The notes under the pieces are model-generated. The model did not search any database. It was not told where the DNA came from and saw nothing but the letters and a program-made list of their open reading frames with translations. DNA of 64,000 nt from Deltaproteobacteria bacterium (GTDB taxonomy: Bacteria; Desulfobacterota; Binatia; UTPRO1). Made by a program: the position numbers and the translations under genes. The DNA is taken from NCBI GenBank assembly GCA_020852955.1, contig JADYZW010000014.1, forward strand, positions 1 to 64,000. The letters are read 5' to 3'. Of the stretch, positions 17,878 through 26,978 are shown piece by piece; the first letter of the stretch is position 1, and each line of letters starts with the position of its first letter.

Positions 17878-18642
17878 TCAACCCGCGCGGTACGCCCAGC
17901 CGCCGTCGATCTTGATGACGGCGCCGCTCGTGTACGACGACGCGTCGGACGCGAGATAGAGCGCGGCGCCGACGACCTCGTCGGGCTCGCCGCAACGGCC
18001 CATCGGGATCTGGCGCTCCATCACGCTGCGCATCTCGGGAGGCCACGCCTTGCTGATGTCGGTGAGGAAGGCGCCGGGCATGATGACGTTCACCCGGACG
18101 CGGCCGGCGTAGTCGTGCGCCATGGCCGCGGCCATCGTGTGGAGCGCCGACTTCGCCATCGCGTAGGGCAGCTCGCCGACGCTCGGCTGCACGGCGCCGA
18201 CGCTGCTCACGTTGATGATGCTGCCCCCGCCGGCGCGCGCCATGCGCTCGGCGGCGAGCGCCGCGAGCCGGAACGGACCTTTCAGATTCACGGCGAGCAC
18301 CTTGTCCCAGAGGTCCTCGCTGATTCCCGTGAGCGACGGGTAGAGCGGCGACATGCCGGCGTTGTTGACGAGCACGTCGACGCGGCCGAGCGCGGTGGCG
18401 GCGGCGTCGAGGAGCCGCTCGCAATCGTCCCACTGGCCGGCGTGGAACGCGACGCCGAGGGCGCGCCGGCCGGTGCGCGCGCGGATCCCGGCGGCGACGC
18501 GTTCGCAGGCATCGCCCTTGCGGCTCGCGACGACGACGTCGGCGCCGTGGTCGGCGAAGGCGTTGGCCATCGCGAGCCCGAGGCCGCGACTGCCGCCGGT
18601 CACGACCACGGCTCGGTCGGTGAGGTCGAAGCGTGACGGCAT
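17878..18642 (-). CDS. Short-chain dehydrogenase/reductase
   Basis: A 254-residue Rossmann-fold oxidoreductase of the classical SDR type. The cofactor loop is TGGSRGLG (residues 15-22), the structural motif NNAG at 93-96, the catalytic Ser at about 147 (INVSSVG), and YxxxK at Tyr160-Lys164. The C-terminal GGWAY matches the family. It should interconvert an alcohol and a ketone using NAD(P)H; substrate unknown. FabG-like 3-ketoacyl or gluconate/glucose dehydrogenase-like activity is possible. It stands alone on the minus strand, divergent from the DyP peroxidase with a 62-base gap containing the likely ribosome site GGAGGATCC just before the ATG at 18642. Confidence 0.88.
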   Translation of the reverse strand: MPSRFDLTDRAVVVTGGSRGLGLAMANAFADHGADVVVASRKGDACERVAAGIRARTGRRALGVAFHAGQWDDCERLLDAAATALGRVDVLVNNAGMSPLYPSLTGISEDLWDKVLAVNLKGPFRLAALAAERMARAGGGSIINVSSVGAVQPSVGELPYAMAKSALHTMAAAMAHDYAGRVRVNVIMPGAFLTDISKAWPPEMRSVMERQIPMGRCGEPDEVVGAALYLASDASSYTSGAVIKIDGGWAYRAG

Positions 18643-18704
18643 GGAGGATCCTCCGTGGGCGGGGAAATTGAAGCCGGCGGCGATTCGCCATAGAAACCAC
18701 CGCC

Positions 18705-19649
18705 ATGACGACGCGTCCAGAGCCGCAGATCGGCATCGTCCCGGAGCCCGCGTCCGAGGCGCACTTCCTGGTGCTCCGGCTGCGCGACCGCGCGCGGGAC
18801 GCCCGCACGGTCGCGCGCGCGCTCGCGGCGCTTCCCGAGCTCGCCGCCGAGATGGACCCCGGCGCGCGGCCGGCGAAGCTCGCGGTCACCATCGGGATCG
18901 GTCCGGAGCTCTGGGAGGCGCTCGCGCCGGACGCGCGCCCGCGCGCGCTCCGGCAGTTCAAGGCCCTCGAGGCCGGCGGCCGCCGGGCGCCCGCCACGGG
19001 GGGCGACGTGCTCCTACACGTGACGTCGGCGCTCCGCGACCTCACCTTCGATTTCGTCCTCGAGGCGCGCCGCCGGCTCGGCGATCGCGTCGAGGTTGCC
19101 GAGGACGTCATGGCCTTCCGCCGGCAGGACGCCCGCGACCTGACGGGCTTCATCGACGGCACCGAGAATCCGAAGGAGCTCGACGAGCGCGCCGAGTGGG
19201 CGCTCGTTGGCGACGACGACCCGGCCTTCGCCGGCGGCAGCTACGTCTTCACGCAGCGGTACGTGCACGATCTCGCCGCGTGGCGCGCGCTTTCGGTTGC
19301 GGAGCAGGAGGACGTCATCGGGCGTCGCAAGCCCGACTCGGAGGAGCTCGCCGACGACGTGAAGCCGCCGACCTCGCACGCGGCGCGGTCGAACCTCACG
19401 GTCGGTGAGGAGGAACTCAAGATCGTCCGCCAGTCGCTTCCCTACGGAGACGCCAGCGAGGCCGGGCTCTTCTTCATCGCCTATTGCCGCACGCCCGACA
19501 TCCCCGAGCGGATGCTCGCTCGCATGATGGGCACGAGCGGCGACGGCGTGCACGACCGCCTCATGGAGTTCAGCCGGGCGGTCTCGGGTGCGCACTTCTT
19601 CGCGCCCTCGCTGCCGGTGCTGCGAAGGCTCGGCGGCGCCGGCGCCTGA
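18705..19649 (+). CDS. Dye-decolorizing (DyP-type) peroxidase
   Basis: A 314-residue heme peroxidase of the bacterial YfeX-like class. The DyP signature GxxDG appears as GFIDGTENP with the catalytic Asp at 151. The likely proximal heme ligand is His225 in PPTSHAARSN. A C-terminal LFFIAYCRTPDIPERML segment is typical of the family. There is no Tat or Sec signal, so it is probably cytoplasmic. DyPs oxidise dyes, phenols or porphyrins with H2O2; some are encapsulin cargo, but no encapsulin gene is in the window. The 3' end overlaps the convergent glycan-locus gene by 80 bases. Confidence 0.93.
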   Translation: MTTRPEPQIGIVPEPASEAHFLVLRLRDRARDARTVARALAALPELAAEMDPGARPAKLAVTIGIGPELWEALAPDARPRALRQFKALEAGGRRAPATGGDVLLHVTSALRDLTFDFVLEARRRLGDRVEVAEDVMAFRRQDARDLTGFIDGTENPKELDERAEWALVGDDDPAFAGGSYVFTQRYVHDLAAWRALSVAEQEDVIGRRKPDSEELADDVKPPTSHAARSNLTVGEEELKIVRQSLPYGDASEAGLFFIAYCRTPDIPERMLARMMGTSGDGVHDRLMEFSRAVSGAHFFAPSLPVLRRLGGAGA

Positions 19650-20178
19650 GGCGCGCGCGGAGCTCGATCCGCGCCGTCGTCAGCACGAGGAAGAGCGTCG
19701 CGAGCGGCGTCACGACGACGCGCTCGAGACCCCAGCGCACGAGCGCGCCGACGCTCGCCTGGCCGCTCAGGTGCTGGGCGAGCGAGGGCAGCCGCGACCA
19801 CTTGAGCGGGAAGTAGTCGAGGTGCTCGTTGAAGAGGAGGAAGTTCGACGTGCGCAGGAGGTACGGGAGCGCGCGGGAGGCGCGGCTCCCGACGGTGCTC
19901 AGGACGAGCGCGATCGCGTCGTAACGCTGCGCGCGGAGCGTGCGCAGGATGCCCAGACGGTCCTCCCAGCGGACGGCGGTCACGTGGGCGAAGGCGTCCG
20001 GACCGACTTTCTCCGCATCGTCGTCGCGGACGACGCCGTCGATGCGTGCGTTCGGGAAGTCGGCGCGCAGCTTCGCGGCGACGCCGAGCGTCGTCTCGAT
20101 CGTTCCCGTCTGCACCACCAGGACGTGGCGGACGTTGACGTAGTCGACGCCGCGCAGGAGGGCGAGAGGGTTTGCCAT
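19570..20178 (-). CDS. Hypothetical protein paired with the triple glycosyltransferase
   Basis: A 202-residue protein translated from an ATG at 20178 that overlaps the stop of the large glycosyltransferase gene (ATGA). The beginning, VRHVLVVQTGTIETTLGVAAKL, followed by FPNARIDGVVRDDDAEKV, resembles the N-terminal Rossmann half of GT9-like heptosyltransferases. The second half is hydrophobic (LVRWGLERVVVTPLATLFLV) and the C-terminus is Arg-rich. It lacks the nucleotide-sugar domain, so I do not assign catalysis; a membrane-associated accessory to glycan synthesis is plausible. The last 80 bases overlap the convergent DyP gene, so the true end of the protein is long but apparently real. Confidence 0.6.
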   Translation of the reverse strand: MANPLALLRGVDYVNVRHVLVVQTGTIETTLGVAAKLRADFPNARIDGVVRDDDAEKVGPDAFAHVTAVRWEDRLGILRTLRAQRYDAIALVLSTVGSRASRALPYLLRTSNFLLFNEHLDYFPLKWSRLPSLAQHLSGQASVGALVRWGLERVVVTPLATLFLVLTTARIELRARLRRRRRRAFAAPAARARRSAHPRPPG

Positions 20179-23100
20179 CAGCGCGCCTCCGCGGCCGTGG
20201 CCGGCGGCGCCGGGAGCGCGGGCGCCGTCACCGGCGCCAGCGCCGCCTCGTAGGCGTCGACGAGGTCGGACGCGACGATGTCCCAGTCGAAGCGCGCCTC
20301 GAGGTGGGCGCGGGCGCGGCGCGCGAGCGCGGCGCTCTCCTCGGGGTGCTCGAGGAGCCGGACGATCGCATCCGCCATGGTGGCGGCGTCGTCGGCGAGG
20401 ACGAGCTCCTCGCCCGAGCGCGTGCCGAGACCCTCGGCGCCGATCGTCGTCGACACGACGGGGCAGCCGCTCGCCATCGCCTCGAGGATCTTGAGGCGCG
20501 TGCCGGAGCCCTGCAGCACGGGCGCCACGAAGATGGCGCTCGAGCGGTAGTACGCCGCGATGTCGTCGACCCGGCCGGTTACCTCGATCGCGGGATCGTC
20601 GGCGAGGCGTCGGATCACGTCCGGCGGATACGCGCCGACGACCCGGAAGCGCGCGCGCGGCGCGCGTGCGCGGACGCGCGGGAGCACCTCGCGGCAGAAG
20701 TAGCGGACGGCCGCGACGTTCGGCTCGTGGCGGAAGAAGCCGACGAAGAGGATCGACGCCGGGTCGCGTCCGTCGGCCGCGAAGGGGAAGGCGCGGCAGT
20801 CGACGCCGTTCGGGATCGGGACGACGTGCCGCGTATCGACGTAGCCGTCGAGTACGTCGCGGTCGGTCTCGCTCATCGTGAGCACCAGGTCCGCGAACGA
20901 GACGGCGGCGAGCTCGTAGCGCAGCATCCGCATCCAGTCGAAGGCGAACGCCACCTTGGCCGCGGCGCTCTCGGCGGTGGCGCGGGCGCGCCCGAGCGAG
21001 ACGAAGCTCACGTCGTGCTCGACGAGCACGCGCAGGAGGCCGGGAACGGGCATCGGCATCAGATGCGCCAGGTGCGTGTACTCGATCTGGATGACATCGA
21101 AGTCCTCGCGATCGAGCCAGTACTCGATCTCGTCGCGCATGAGTCGCGAGCAGAAGCCGCGCGTCTTGTTGGGGAACAGGATGTCGCCGACGGCGGTCGT
21201 GTCGCGCTCGATCACGACGACGTCGCGGCAGATCCGCTGCAGCTCGGCCGTGCTGCGGGGATCGAGCTCGGCCTGCGTGTCGGCATAGGCGAGGAGCGTT
21301 ACGTCGGCGACGGGCGCCAGGCGGCGGAGGAGCGCGAGGATGCGGACGGCGCCGCCGTGGACGGGCGGGTAGGGGCTGTACGGGCTCACGACCAGCACCC
21401 GCGGGCGGGCGTCGGCGCGCCGGGGCGGACGGCGGCCGAGCATGCCGCGATACGCGTGCCGGTAGCGCGCGACCTGGAAGATGGTTGCGTCGTCGAGGGC
21501 GCGCGCGCCGCGCCCTTCGCGCCGGCGCGCCCGTGCCAGCACCGGCAGCTGCCGCCACATCCCCCGCCACGTGTAGACCGCGACGCGGCGGTTGGCCTGA
21601 CGCCAGAGACGCAACGGCAGGAGCACGAGGCCGAGGAGGTGACGCGCCAGCAGGCGCGGGTCATCGACGTTCTTCCACACGAGCGCCGCCAGGTTCTTCA
21701 CGAAGAAGCTGTAGATTTCGTCCTCGCTCCAGCGCCGCCGGGTCGTGCTGCGGTGGCGGTGGTGGACGCGGCTCCCCGGCGCGAAGAGCGACGGCCAACC
21801 GCGCTTCCAGGCGCGATACCCGAGCTCGACGTCCTCGATGTAGACGGGCGAGAAGACCGCCTCGTCGAACCCGTCGAGCGCGAGGAACTTGGCGCGATCG
21901 TAGGCCGACGCGCCGCCGCCCGCGAAGAAGACCGGATAGACGTTGGCGTCGTCCCAGCGGTCGACGTGGAAGAGGTGGAGCGTGCCGTAGGTCCACTCGG
22001 CGTGGACCTTGCCCGTCTCCCAGCGCGGCTTGCTCTTGTCGATGAAGTCGATCTGGCACGAGACGCCGAAGACGTCGGGCTCCGTGTCCATGGCCGCGAG
22101 GAGCGGGAGGATGAAGTCCGGCTCGACGACCATGTCGTTGTTGAGGAGGATGACCGTCGGGTGCGCGCTGTCGCGCGCGCCCCGGTTGGTGGCGCCGGCG
22201 AAGCCCTCGTTGGTCGGGAGCGCGATCAGCCGCACCGCGGGAAAGCGCGTCGCCAGCCATTCCCGGGTGTCGTCCTCGCTGCCGTTGTCGACGACGACGA
22301 TCTCGCCGCCCGGCGCGTGGCGGGCCAGGGCTTCGGCGAGCGGCGGCAGGCTCATCTCGAGGAGCTCGCGCCCGTTCCAGGTCGGGATGACGATCGAGAC
22401 CGGCTGGTCGACGCGACGCGCACGCGGCGCCGGATCGGTGTGCGGCAGCGCCGCGGTCGCGCGGCGGCCGCGGCGGTTCAGCGCGTCGGTCGCGACGATC
22501 ATCGCGCCCACCGCGAGCGCGAGCGGCACGCTCGCGCTCGCGAGGCCGAGCGCGGCGACGAAGCTCGCCGTCCCGCGCGCGAGGCGCATCGCGGCGCGGC
22601 CGCCGCGGGTCAGGAGGCGCGCGATCCGCCGCGCGCGCGGCGACGTCTCGGCTTCGCGGCGCTCCGCGTCGGCGAGGCGGTCGCCGAGCGCCGCCATCTC
22701 GCGCCGGGTCGCGGCGAGCGTCGCCGTCGCGCGGGCGAGCGCGGTGCGGAGCGCCTCGTCGCGGAGCGGCGCGCCTTCGGCCGCGTCGGCTCCGACGAGC
22801 GAGGCCGCGGCGTCCTCCTCGGCGGCGAGCGCCGCGATGCCCGGGACCGTGACGTCGCTCACGGTCGTGTTGTGGAGGAACAGGAACGACTCGTCGGTGA
22901 TCGGCAACGCGTCGACCATGCCCTTGACGAGATAGTGGACGATCATCGCGGGTGCCGGCGCGCCGGCGCCCGCGGGCGTCGAGAGCCAGAGGGCGACGCC
23001 CGACCCGATCGTCGAGGGCGCCTCCACCGTCACGCGATAGGCCCGCCCGCGCGAGTTGGGGATCGGCCGGAACTCGAAGCGCTGCCATTGGTCCTGCGGG

Positions 23101-24575
23101 ATCTGCCAGAGCGCCACCACGACGCGCGCGACGCGCGCCGGCGTCGGACCCTCGTCCCACAGGCTGAAGACGACGTCCGCCTGCGGGCGCTCGCCGATCA
23201 CGCGCGGCAGCACGTCGATCCGGCAGAGGTTGTCGTAGGCGGCGACGAAGCGGTGCTCGGCGGCGTAGTAGCGTCCGAGCGCCGGCGACAGCTCGCGCGT
23301 CGGCCCGAGGAACTCCTCGGCGACGAGCGCGGCCTCCTTGTGCACGATGCGCTCGCGCGGCGTCTCCTCGGCGACCCACGCGCCGCCGCTCGTCTTGTCG
23401 GCGGCGAAGCGCGGGGCGCGACAGAACTCTCGGATCGGCGCGACGACCCGCGCCCACGACAGCTCCTCGCGGAAGGCCGCGAAACGGGCCGCGCGCTCCG
23501 GCGTCGCGGGGGCGTCGATCATCGCCGCGATCGCGTCGGCCGTCCGCTCGACGTCGCCGTACGGCACCGTGAGGCCGAGCCCCTCGCGTTCGATACGCTC
23601 GGCGAGGTCGTCGTCGCGGCCGAGCACCATCGGCAGGCCCGCCCACAGGTAGTCGAGCACGCGGGTGCGGAAGGCGAACTGCGCCTCGATGCCGGGGCGG
23701 TGCAGGCTCACGCCGACGTCGGCGTCGAGGAGGTAGTTCTGCCGCTCGCCGTACGGCACCCAGTCGATGAAGAAGGCGCCGCGGTCGACGAGGTCGAGCT
23801 CGCGAGCGCGTGCGAGCGCGCGCTCGGCGGCCTGCATCGTGCCGATGTCGGGATTCGGGTGGCGGACGCCGAGGAAGAGACCCTTCACGTTCGGACGGGT
23901 CGCGCGCAGGCGATGGAGCGCCTCGACGAGCGTCAGCGGGTCGAACCAGTTCCAGAGCCCGCCGGCCCACAGCACGACGGCGTCGTCCGCGCCGATCCCC
24001 GGGATCACGCCCTTCACCGCGGGCGCCGTGCGCTCCGGCGGTGCGTTCGTGATGCCGAACGGCACGACGGCGAGAAGGCGCGCGAGCTCGCGGTCGGCGG
24101 CGTAGTTGGCGTGGTTCACCCGGCCGGCGGCGGCGAGCATCCCGAGCCAGAAGCGGCGCTGCGCTTCGCTCGCGCAGACGAAGAAGTCGCCGTTCTCGAG
24201 GTGGTGCTGGAGCCAGCGGAGCGCGAGGAGCGGACGGCCCCCCGCCGCGCCGAAGCCAGCACCGTAGAACTCGAGGTCGGAAAGGATGAAGGGATCGTAG
24301 AGGTCGACGACGAGGGGCTTCCGGATCGCCGTCATGAGCTCGGAGCGGCCGGCGATCACGACGCAATCAGCGGCGTCGACGAGCGCCGGGATCGTCGCCT
24401 CGCTCGGCACCCGCACGATGCGCGCCGCCGACGCGACCGGCTCCCCATCGTCGGGCGCCGCGAGCGTCACCTCGAAGTCGCGCGCCAGCATGCTCGCGAT
24501 CTCGACCGAGCGGATGGCGGAGCCCGCCATGAGCGGCCCCGTCTTGTCGGGGCAGATGACGAGGATGCGCGTCAC
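20178..24575 (-). CDS. Giant triple glycosyltransferase (GT4-GT2-GT4)
   Basis: About 1,465 residues from a GTG at 24575 (VTRILVICPDKTGPLMAG); a longer in-frame ATG would add 38 low-complexity residues. The order is: GT4-like glycosyltransferase (1-400, with RTRVLDYLWAGLPMVLG); a beta-rich region that looks like a carbohydrate-binding or jelly-roll domain (about 430-620); a short coiled coil; a hydrophobic helix (about 672-695); a GT2 domain (about 724-1000: PVSIVIPTWNGRELL, LLNNDMVVEPDF, YIEDVELGYRAWKRGW); and a second GT4 domain (about 1059-1440: RVLVVSPYSPYPPVHGG, EAMASGCPVVST). One membrane-associated protein could add two or three sugars in sequence to an O-antigen or capsule. It is co-transcribed with the small gene downstream. 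Confidence 0.9.
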   Translation of the reverse strand: MTRILVICPDKTGPLMAGSAIRSVEIASMLARDFEVTLAAPDDGEPVASAARIVRVPSEATIPALVDAADCVVIAGRSELMTAIRKPLVVDLYDPFILSDLEFYGAGFGAAGGRPLLALRWLQHHLENGDFFVCASEAQRRFWLGMLAAAGRVNHANYAADRELARLLAVVPFGITNAPPERTAPAVKGVIPGIGADDAVVLWAGGLWNWFDPLTLVEALHRLRATRPNVKGLFLGVRHPNPDIGTMQAAERALARARELDLVDRGAFFIDWVPYGERQNYLLDADVGVSLHRPGIEAQFAFRTRVLDYLWAGLPMVLGRDDDLAERIEREGLGLTVPYGDVERTADAIAAMIDAPATPERAARFAAFREELSWARVVAPIREFCRAPRFAADKTSGGAWVAEETPRERIVHKEAALVAEEFLGPTRELSPALGRYYAAEHRFVAAYDNLCRIDVLPRVIGERPQADVVFSLWDEGPTPARVARVVVALWQIPQDQWQRFEFRPIPNSRGRAYRVTVEAPSTIGSGVALWLSTPAGAGAPAPAMIVHYLVKGMVDALPITDESFLFLHNTTVSDVTVPGIAALAAEEDAAASLVGADAAEGAPLRDEALRTALARATATLAATRREMAALGDRLADAERREAETSPRARRIARLLTRGGRAAMRLARGTASFVAALGLASASVPLALAVGAMIVATDALNRRGRRATAALPHTDPAPRARRVDQPVSIVIPTWNGRELLEMSLPPLAEALARHAPGGEIVVVDNGSEDDTREWLATRFPAVRLIALPTNEGFAGATNRGARDSAHPTVILLNNDMVVEPDFILPLLAAMDTEPDVFGVSCQIDFIDKSKPRWETGKVHAEWTYGTLHLFHVDRWDDANVYPVFFAGGGASAYDRAKFLALDGFDEAVFSPVYIEDVELGYRAWKRGWPSLFAPGSRVHHRHRSTTRRRWSEDEIYSFFVKNLAALVWKNVDDPRLLARHLLGLVLLPLRLWRQANRRVAVYTWRGMWRQLPVLARARRREGRGARALDDATIFQVARYRHAYRGMLGRRPPRRADARPRVLVVSPYSPYPPVHGGAVRILALLRRLAPVADVTLLAYADTQAELDPRSTAELQRICRDVVVIERDTTAVGDILFPNKTRGFCSRLMRDEIEYWLDREDFDVIQIEYTHLAHLMPMPVPGLLRVLVEHDVSFVSLGRARATAESAAAKVAFAFDWMRMLRYELAAVSFADLVLTMSETDRDVLDGYVDTRHVVPIPNGVDCRAFPFAADGRDPASILFVGFFRHEPNVAAVRYFCREVLPRVRARAPRARFRVVGAYPPDVIRRLADDPAIEVTGRVDDIAAYYRSSAIFVAPVLQGSGTRLKILEAMASGCPVVSTTIGAEGLGTRSGEELVLADDAATMADAIVRLLEHPEESAALARRARAHLEARFDWDIVASDLVDAYEAALAPVTAPALPAPPATAAEAR

Positions 24576-24842
24576 GCGAGCGTACGCCCGGTGCGGCGCG
24601 GCACGCTGGAATCCAGGGAAATCGCGAGCATGCTCGCTACGAGACGGCGCACGGGGCGCCTGTCTTACGCAAGCGCTTGGGGCGGTCAAGTTGGCGGGCG
24701 GGCGCCCTCGACGGTCCGCGACGACCCTAAAGATTCTTCGACCGCTTCAATGGGGCCGCGCTCTGACGAGCGCGGAAAGCGCCGTCGTGCAGGACGGTCG
24801 GGGTTGGAAGGGGATGGACGCTGTTGCTATGCGGCGGAGCGC
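24576..24842. other. Divergent intergenic region with palindromes
   Basis: This 267-base gap separates the divergent glycosyltransferase and GHKL genes and should hold both promoters. It contains a 14-base perfect palindrome (24624-24637, GCGAGCATGCTCGC) close to the glycosyltransferase start, and a hairpin with 8-base arms and a 4-base loop (CCGCGCTC/GAGCGCGG, 24756-24775) upstream of the GHKL gene. I see no convincing -35/-10 pair and no small gene. The palindrome could be an operator; at this GC content chance remains possible. Confidence 0.4.
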
Positions 24843-26795
24843 ATGCAGCGGAGTGGAAAGCGGGGAGATGTCCGGACCGGCCGCCTGCGTGCCGCCGATC
24901 CCTTCGAGCTGATCCGCTGGCTCGCGCGCTCGCAGACCGATCCGCGGAAGGCGCTTGCCGAGCTGGTGCAGAACTCGCTCGATGCCGGGGCGCGGCGTGT
25001 GACGATCACCCGCATTCGCGAGCGCGGGCTCACCGCGCTCCGGATCGTCGACGACGGGGAGGGAGTGATCCCCGACCTGCCGCGGCCCGAGGCCCTGGCG
25101 CACGTCGCGACCCACATCGGACATTCGCGCAAACGCAACCTCACCCCGGAGCAGCGCCGCGAGCTGATGCTGCAAGGACAATACGGCATCGGCCTCCTCG
25201 GTTTCTGGGCGATCGGCGTGGAGCTCGAGATGCGTTCGCAGATCGATGCGGGCGAGCCCTGGGTGCTCCGGATGTGGGAGGACCGGCCGAGCTTCGAGGT
25301 GGCGCCGCTCCGCGGGCGCTTCGCGCTCGAGGCGCGGACGTGGACCGAAGTCGTGATACGGCGGCTCCATCGCCCGGCGTTCGTCACGTTGACCGGCCGG
25401 CGGATCGCCGACTATCTCGCCGGCGAGCTGCGCGGCCAGCTGCTCGCGCGCGACGTCATCGTGACGGTGGAGGACCGGATCGGACGCGGCACGGCGCTGA
25501 AGGTCCGCCGGGTCGAGCCGGTGCGCTTCACCGGCGTGCGTTTGGACGTGTCGGACGCGCTTGCCGTCGACGGCTTCGGGACGATGCGGGTCGAGGTGTA
25601 TCTCGTTCCCGAGGGCAGCGAGCGGCAGCCGTTGTCCGTCTCGTGCGGCGGCACCGTCGTCTACGACGAGCTTGCCGACGCGTTCGACGGCCGGTTCCGC
25701 CGCGAGCCGTGGATCGCGGGGCGGCTCGGCGGTCTCCTCGAGTTCCCGGACTTCAGCGTCGCCCCGGGGTCGCGGCGCGGCGTGCTGCTGGACGACGCGG
25801 CGGAAGCCTTCGCCCGAGTCGTCGAGCGGGATCTCGAGCCGGTCGTCCGCGCGGCGCTCGCCGCCGACGAGCGCCGCCGGCTCGAGGCCGTCGAGACCGA
25901 TCTCGTGCAGAAGCTCGAGCGCGCGTTCCGGGACCTGTCACGCGCAGCCCCCGAATACGATCTCTTCGCCGTCCGCCACGCGGCGATGCGCGAGGCCGCG
26001 ACCGTCCCCGACGCGCGGGCGGCCGCGCCGGACGGTCTCGCGGCGGTCACGCCGGTGAACGAAACGCCGACGGCCGATGACGAGCCGCCGGAGTTGCTGC
26101 CGCCCGGTCCGCTCGCGAAGGTCGAGATCCGGCCGGCACGGGCGCGTGTCGAAGCTCTCGGGCGGCGCATCCTGCGTGCGCGGGCCGTCGACGCGGCCGG
26201 GACGCGGCTTCGCGATGGCGTGGTGTTCGTGTGGCGCGTCGAGAATCCGGCGCTCGGCCGGGTGGAGCCCGGCGAGATGTCGGAGGCGCCAGTCGTGGGG
26301 ATGGCCGCCGACGGCGGTTCCGTGGCGGCCGATGGTGGTTCCGTGGCGGTGGTGTGCGCCAACCGCGAGAGCGCTCCCGTTCCGGTGGTGCATGGCGAGA
26401 CCGTCGTCTTCGCAGCCGGTGCGAACACCGGGCAAGCGCGCGTCGGCGTCGAGGGCCGTGCCGGCGATCGTGTGGCCGCGGCCGCGGCCGAGATCACGAT
26501 CGTCGACGCGCTCCCCGAGCCGGGGGTCCGTGCCGGCATCCCGGAGCCCGCGTTCATCGACGATCCCGGCAGTGAGTGGCGCTCGCGCTTCACCGACGGC
26601 CGATGGGAGGTGAACGGCGGCCACCGCGACTTCGTCGCCGCCGCGACCGCGCCACGCCGGAAGCTCCGCTATCTCGCCGCGCTCCTCGCCAAGGAAGTCG
26701 TGCTCCACTCGTTCCCGGTGCCGCAGGGCGGAGTGCTCCTCGAGCGGCTGGTATCGGTGCTGGCGCTGGCGGAGCCGCGCTTGGAGCGGGGGTGA
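24843..26795 (+). CDS. Stand-alone GHKL (Hsp90/MutL-like) ATPase with an Ig-like tail
   Basis: A 650-residue protein. The N-terminal ATPase has the Bergerat motifs: N-box ELVQNSLDAGA (Glu40, Asn44), DDGEG near residue 70, and GQYGIGLLGFW near 112-122. A middle transducer-like region follows (about 160-330). After a linker comes an Ig-like beta domain (about 420-560), which holds a 21-base imperfect tandem duplication (AADGGSV twice). A conserved-looking helical tail (RWEVNGGHRDFV, KLRYLAALLAKEVVLHSF) ends it. There is no kinase, TOPRIM or HSP90 C-terminal domain, so this is not a histidine kinase, gyrase or chaperone. Related ATPases occur in DNA repair and phage-defence settings. Function unknown. 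Confidence 0.8.
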   Translation: MQRSGKRGDVRTGRLRAADPFELIRWLARSQTDPRKALAELVQNSLDAGARRVTITRIRERGLTALRIVDDGEGVIPDLPRPEALAHVATHIGHSRKRNLTPEQRRELMLQGQYGIGLLGFWAIGVELEMRSQIDAGEPWVLRMWEDRPSFEVAPLRGRFALEARTWTEVVIRRLHRPAFVTLTGRRIADYLAGELRGQLLARDVIVTVEDRIGRGTALKVRRVEPVRFTGVRLDVSDALAVDGFGTMRVEVYLVPEGSERQPLSVSCGGTVVYDELADAFDGRFRREPWIAGRLGGLLEFPDFSVAPGSRRGVLLDDAAEAFARVVERDLEPVVRAALAADERRRLEAVETDLVQKLERAFRDLSRAAPEYDLFAVRHAAMREAATVPDARAAAPDGLAAVTPVNETPTADDEPPELLPPGPLAKVEIRPARARVEALGRRILRARAVDAAGTRLRDGVVFVWRVENPALGRVEPGEMSEAPVVGMAADGGSVAADGGSVAVVCANRESAPVPVVHGETVVFAAGANTGQARVGVEGRAGDRVAAAAAEITIVDALPEPGVRAGIPEPAFIDDPGSEWRSRFTDGRWEVNGGHRDFVAAATAPRRKLRYLAALLAKEVVLHSFPVPQGGVLLERLVSVLALAEPRLERG

Positions 26796-26837
26796 GCTCG
26801 CGCCGGCACCTGGGTCTCGCTGAAGGACGGGTTCCGC

Positions 26838-26866
26838 AACATGTGCCTTGTACGGGGACACATGTT
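26838..26866. repeat. REP-like imperfectly spaced hairpin
   Basis: Perfect 8-base inverted arms AACATGTG (26838-26845) and CACATGTT (26859-26866) enclose a 13-base loop containing GTACGGGGA. The arms overlap a GGGGACACATGTTCCC block. This mix of GGGGACA and TGTTCCC resembles the REP-type hairpins I know from other deltaproteobacterial-like genomes. It lies between the GHKL and AAA genes and is less GC-rich than its surroundings. It may be a terminator, a REP element or a remnant of a mobile element; only one copy is seen in this window. Confidence 0.45.
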
Positions 26867-26929
26867 CCCGAAGTTTCTTCGCCTGGTACCCGTCGCGGGA
26901 GGGGTGCCTCAAGCTTGCGCCAGGCAATT

Positions 26930-26978
26930 TGTCCTTCTCAAAAGGACATTTTAGCGGCATAACGTCCTCTGTAAAATG
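26930..26978. promoter_or_regulatory. Two palindromes over the start of the AAA ATPase gene
   Basis: The first inverted repeat is TGTCCTT-CTCAA-AAGGACA (26930-26948, 7-base perfect arms). The second is CATTTTA (26947-26953) with TAAAATG (26972-26978), 7-base perfect arms around 18 bases, the right arm ending in the gene's own ATG (26976-26978). The segment is strikingly AT-rich for this genome. Binding here would block translation or transcription, so autoregulation by a nearby protein is plausible but not shown. No clear ribosome site precedes the ATG, so the message may be leaderless. Confidence 0.5.

Noticed and set aside
20172..26795. Very long plus-strand open frame over the glycosyltransferase region
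   Set aside because: It is antisense to a clear GT4-GT2-GT4 gene; Glu/Arg/Asp-rich composition is that of a GC-rich shadow. Only its last 651 codons (GHKL protein) carry motifs.
24843..26795. Histidine kinase or MutL assignment
   Set aside because: No dimerisation/phosphoacceptor domain, no receiver, no MutL endonuclease or C-terminal domain; only the shared ATPase fold is present.
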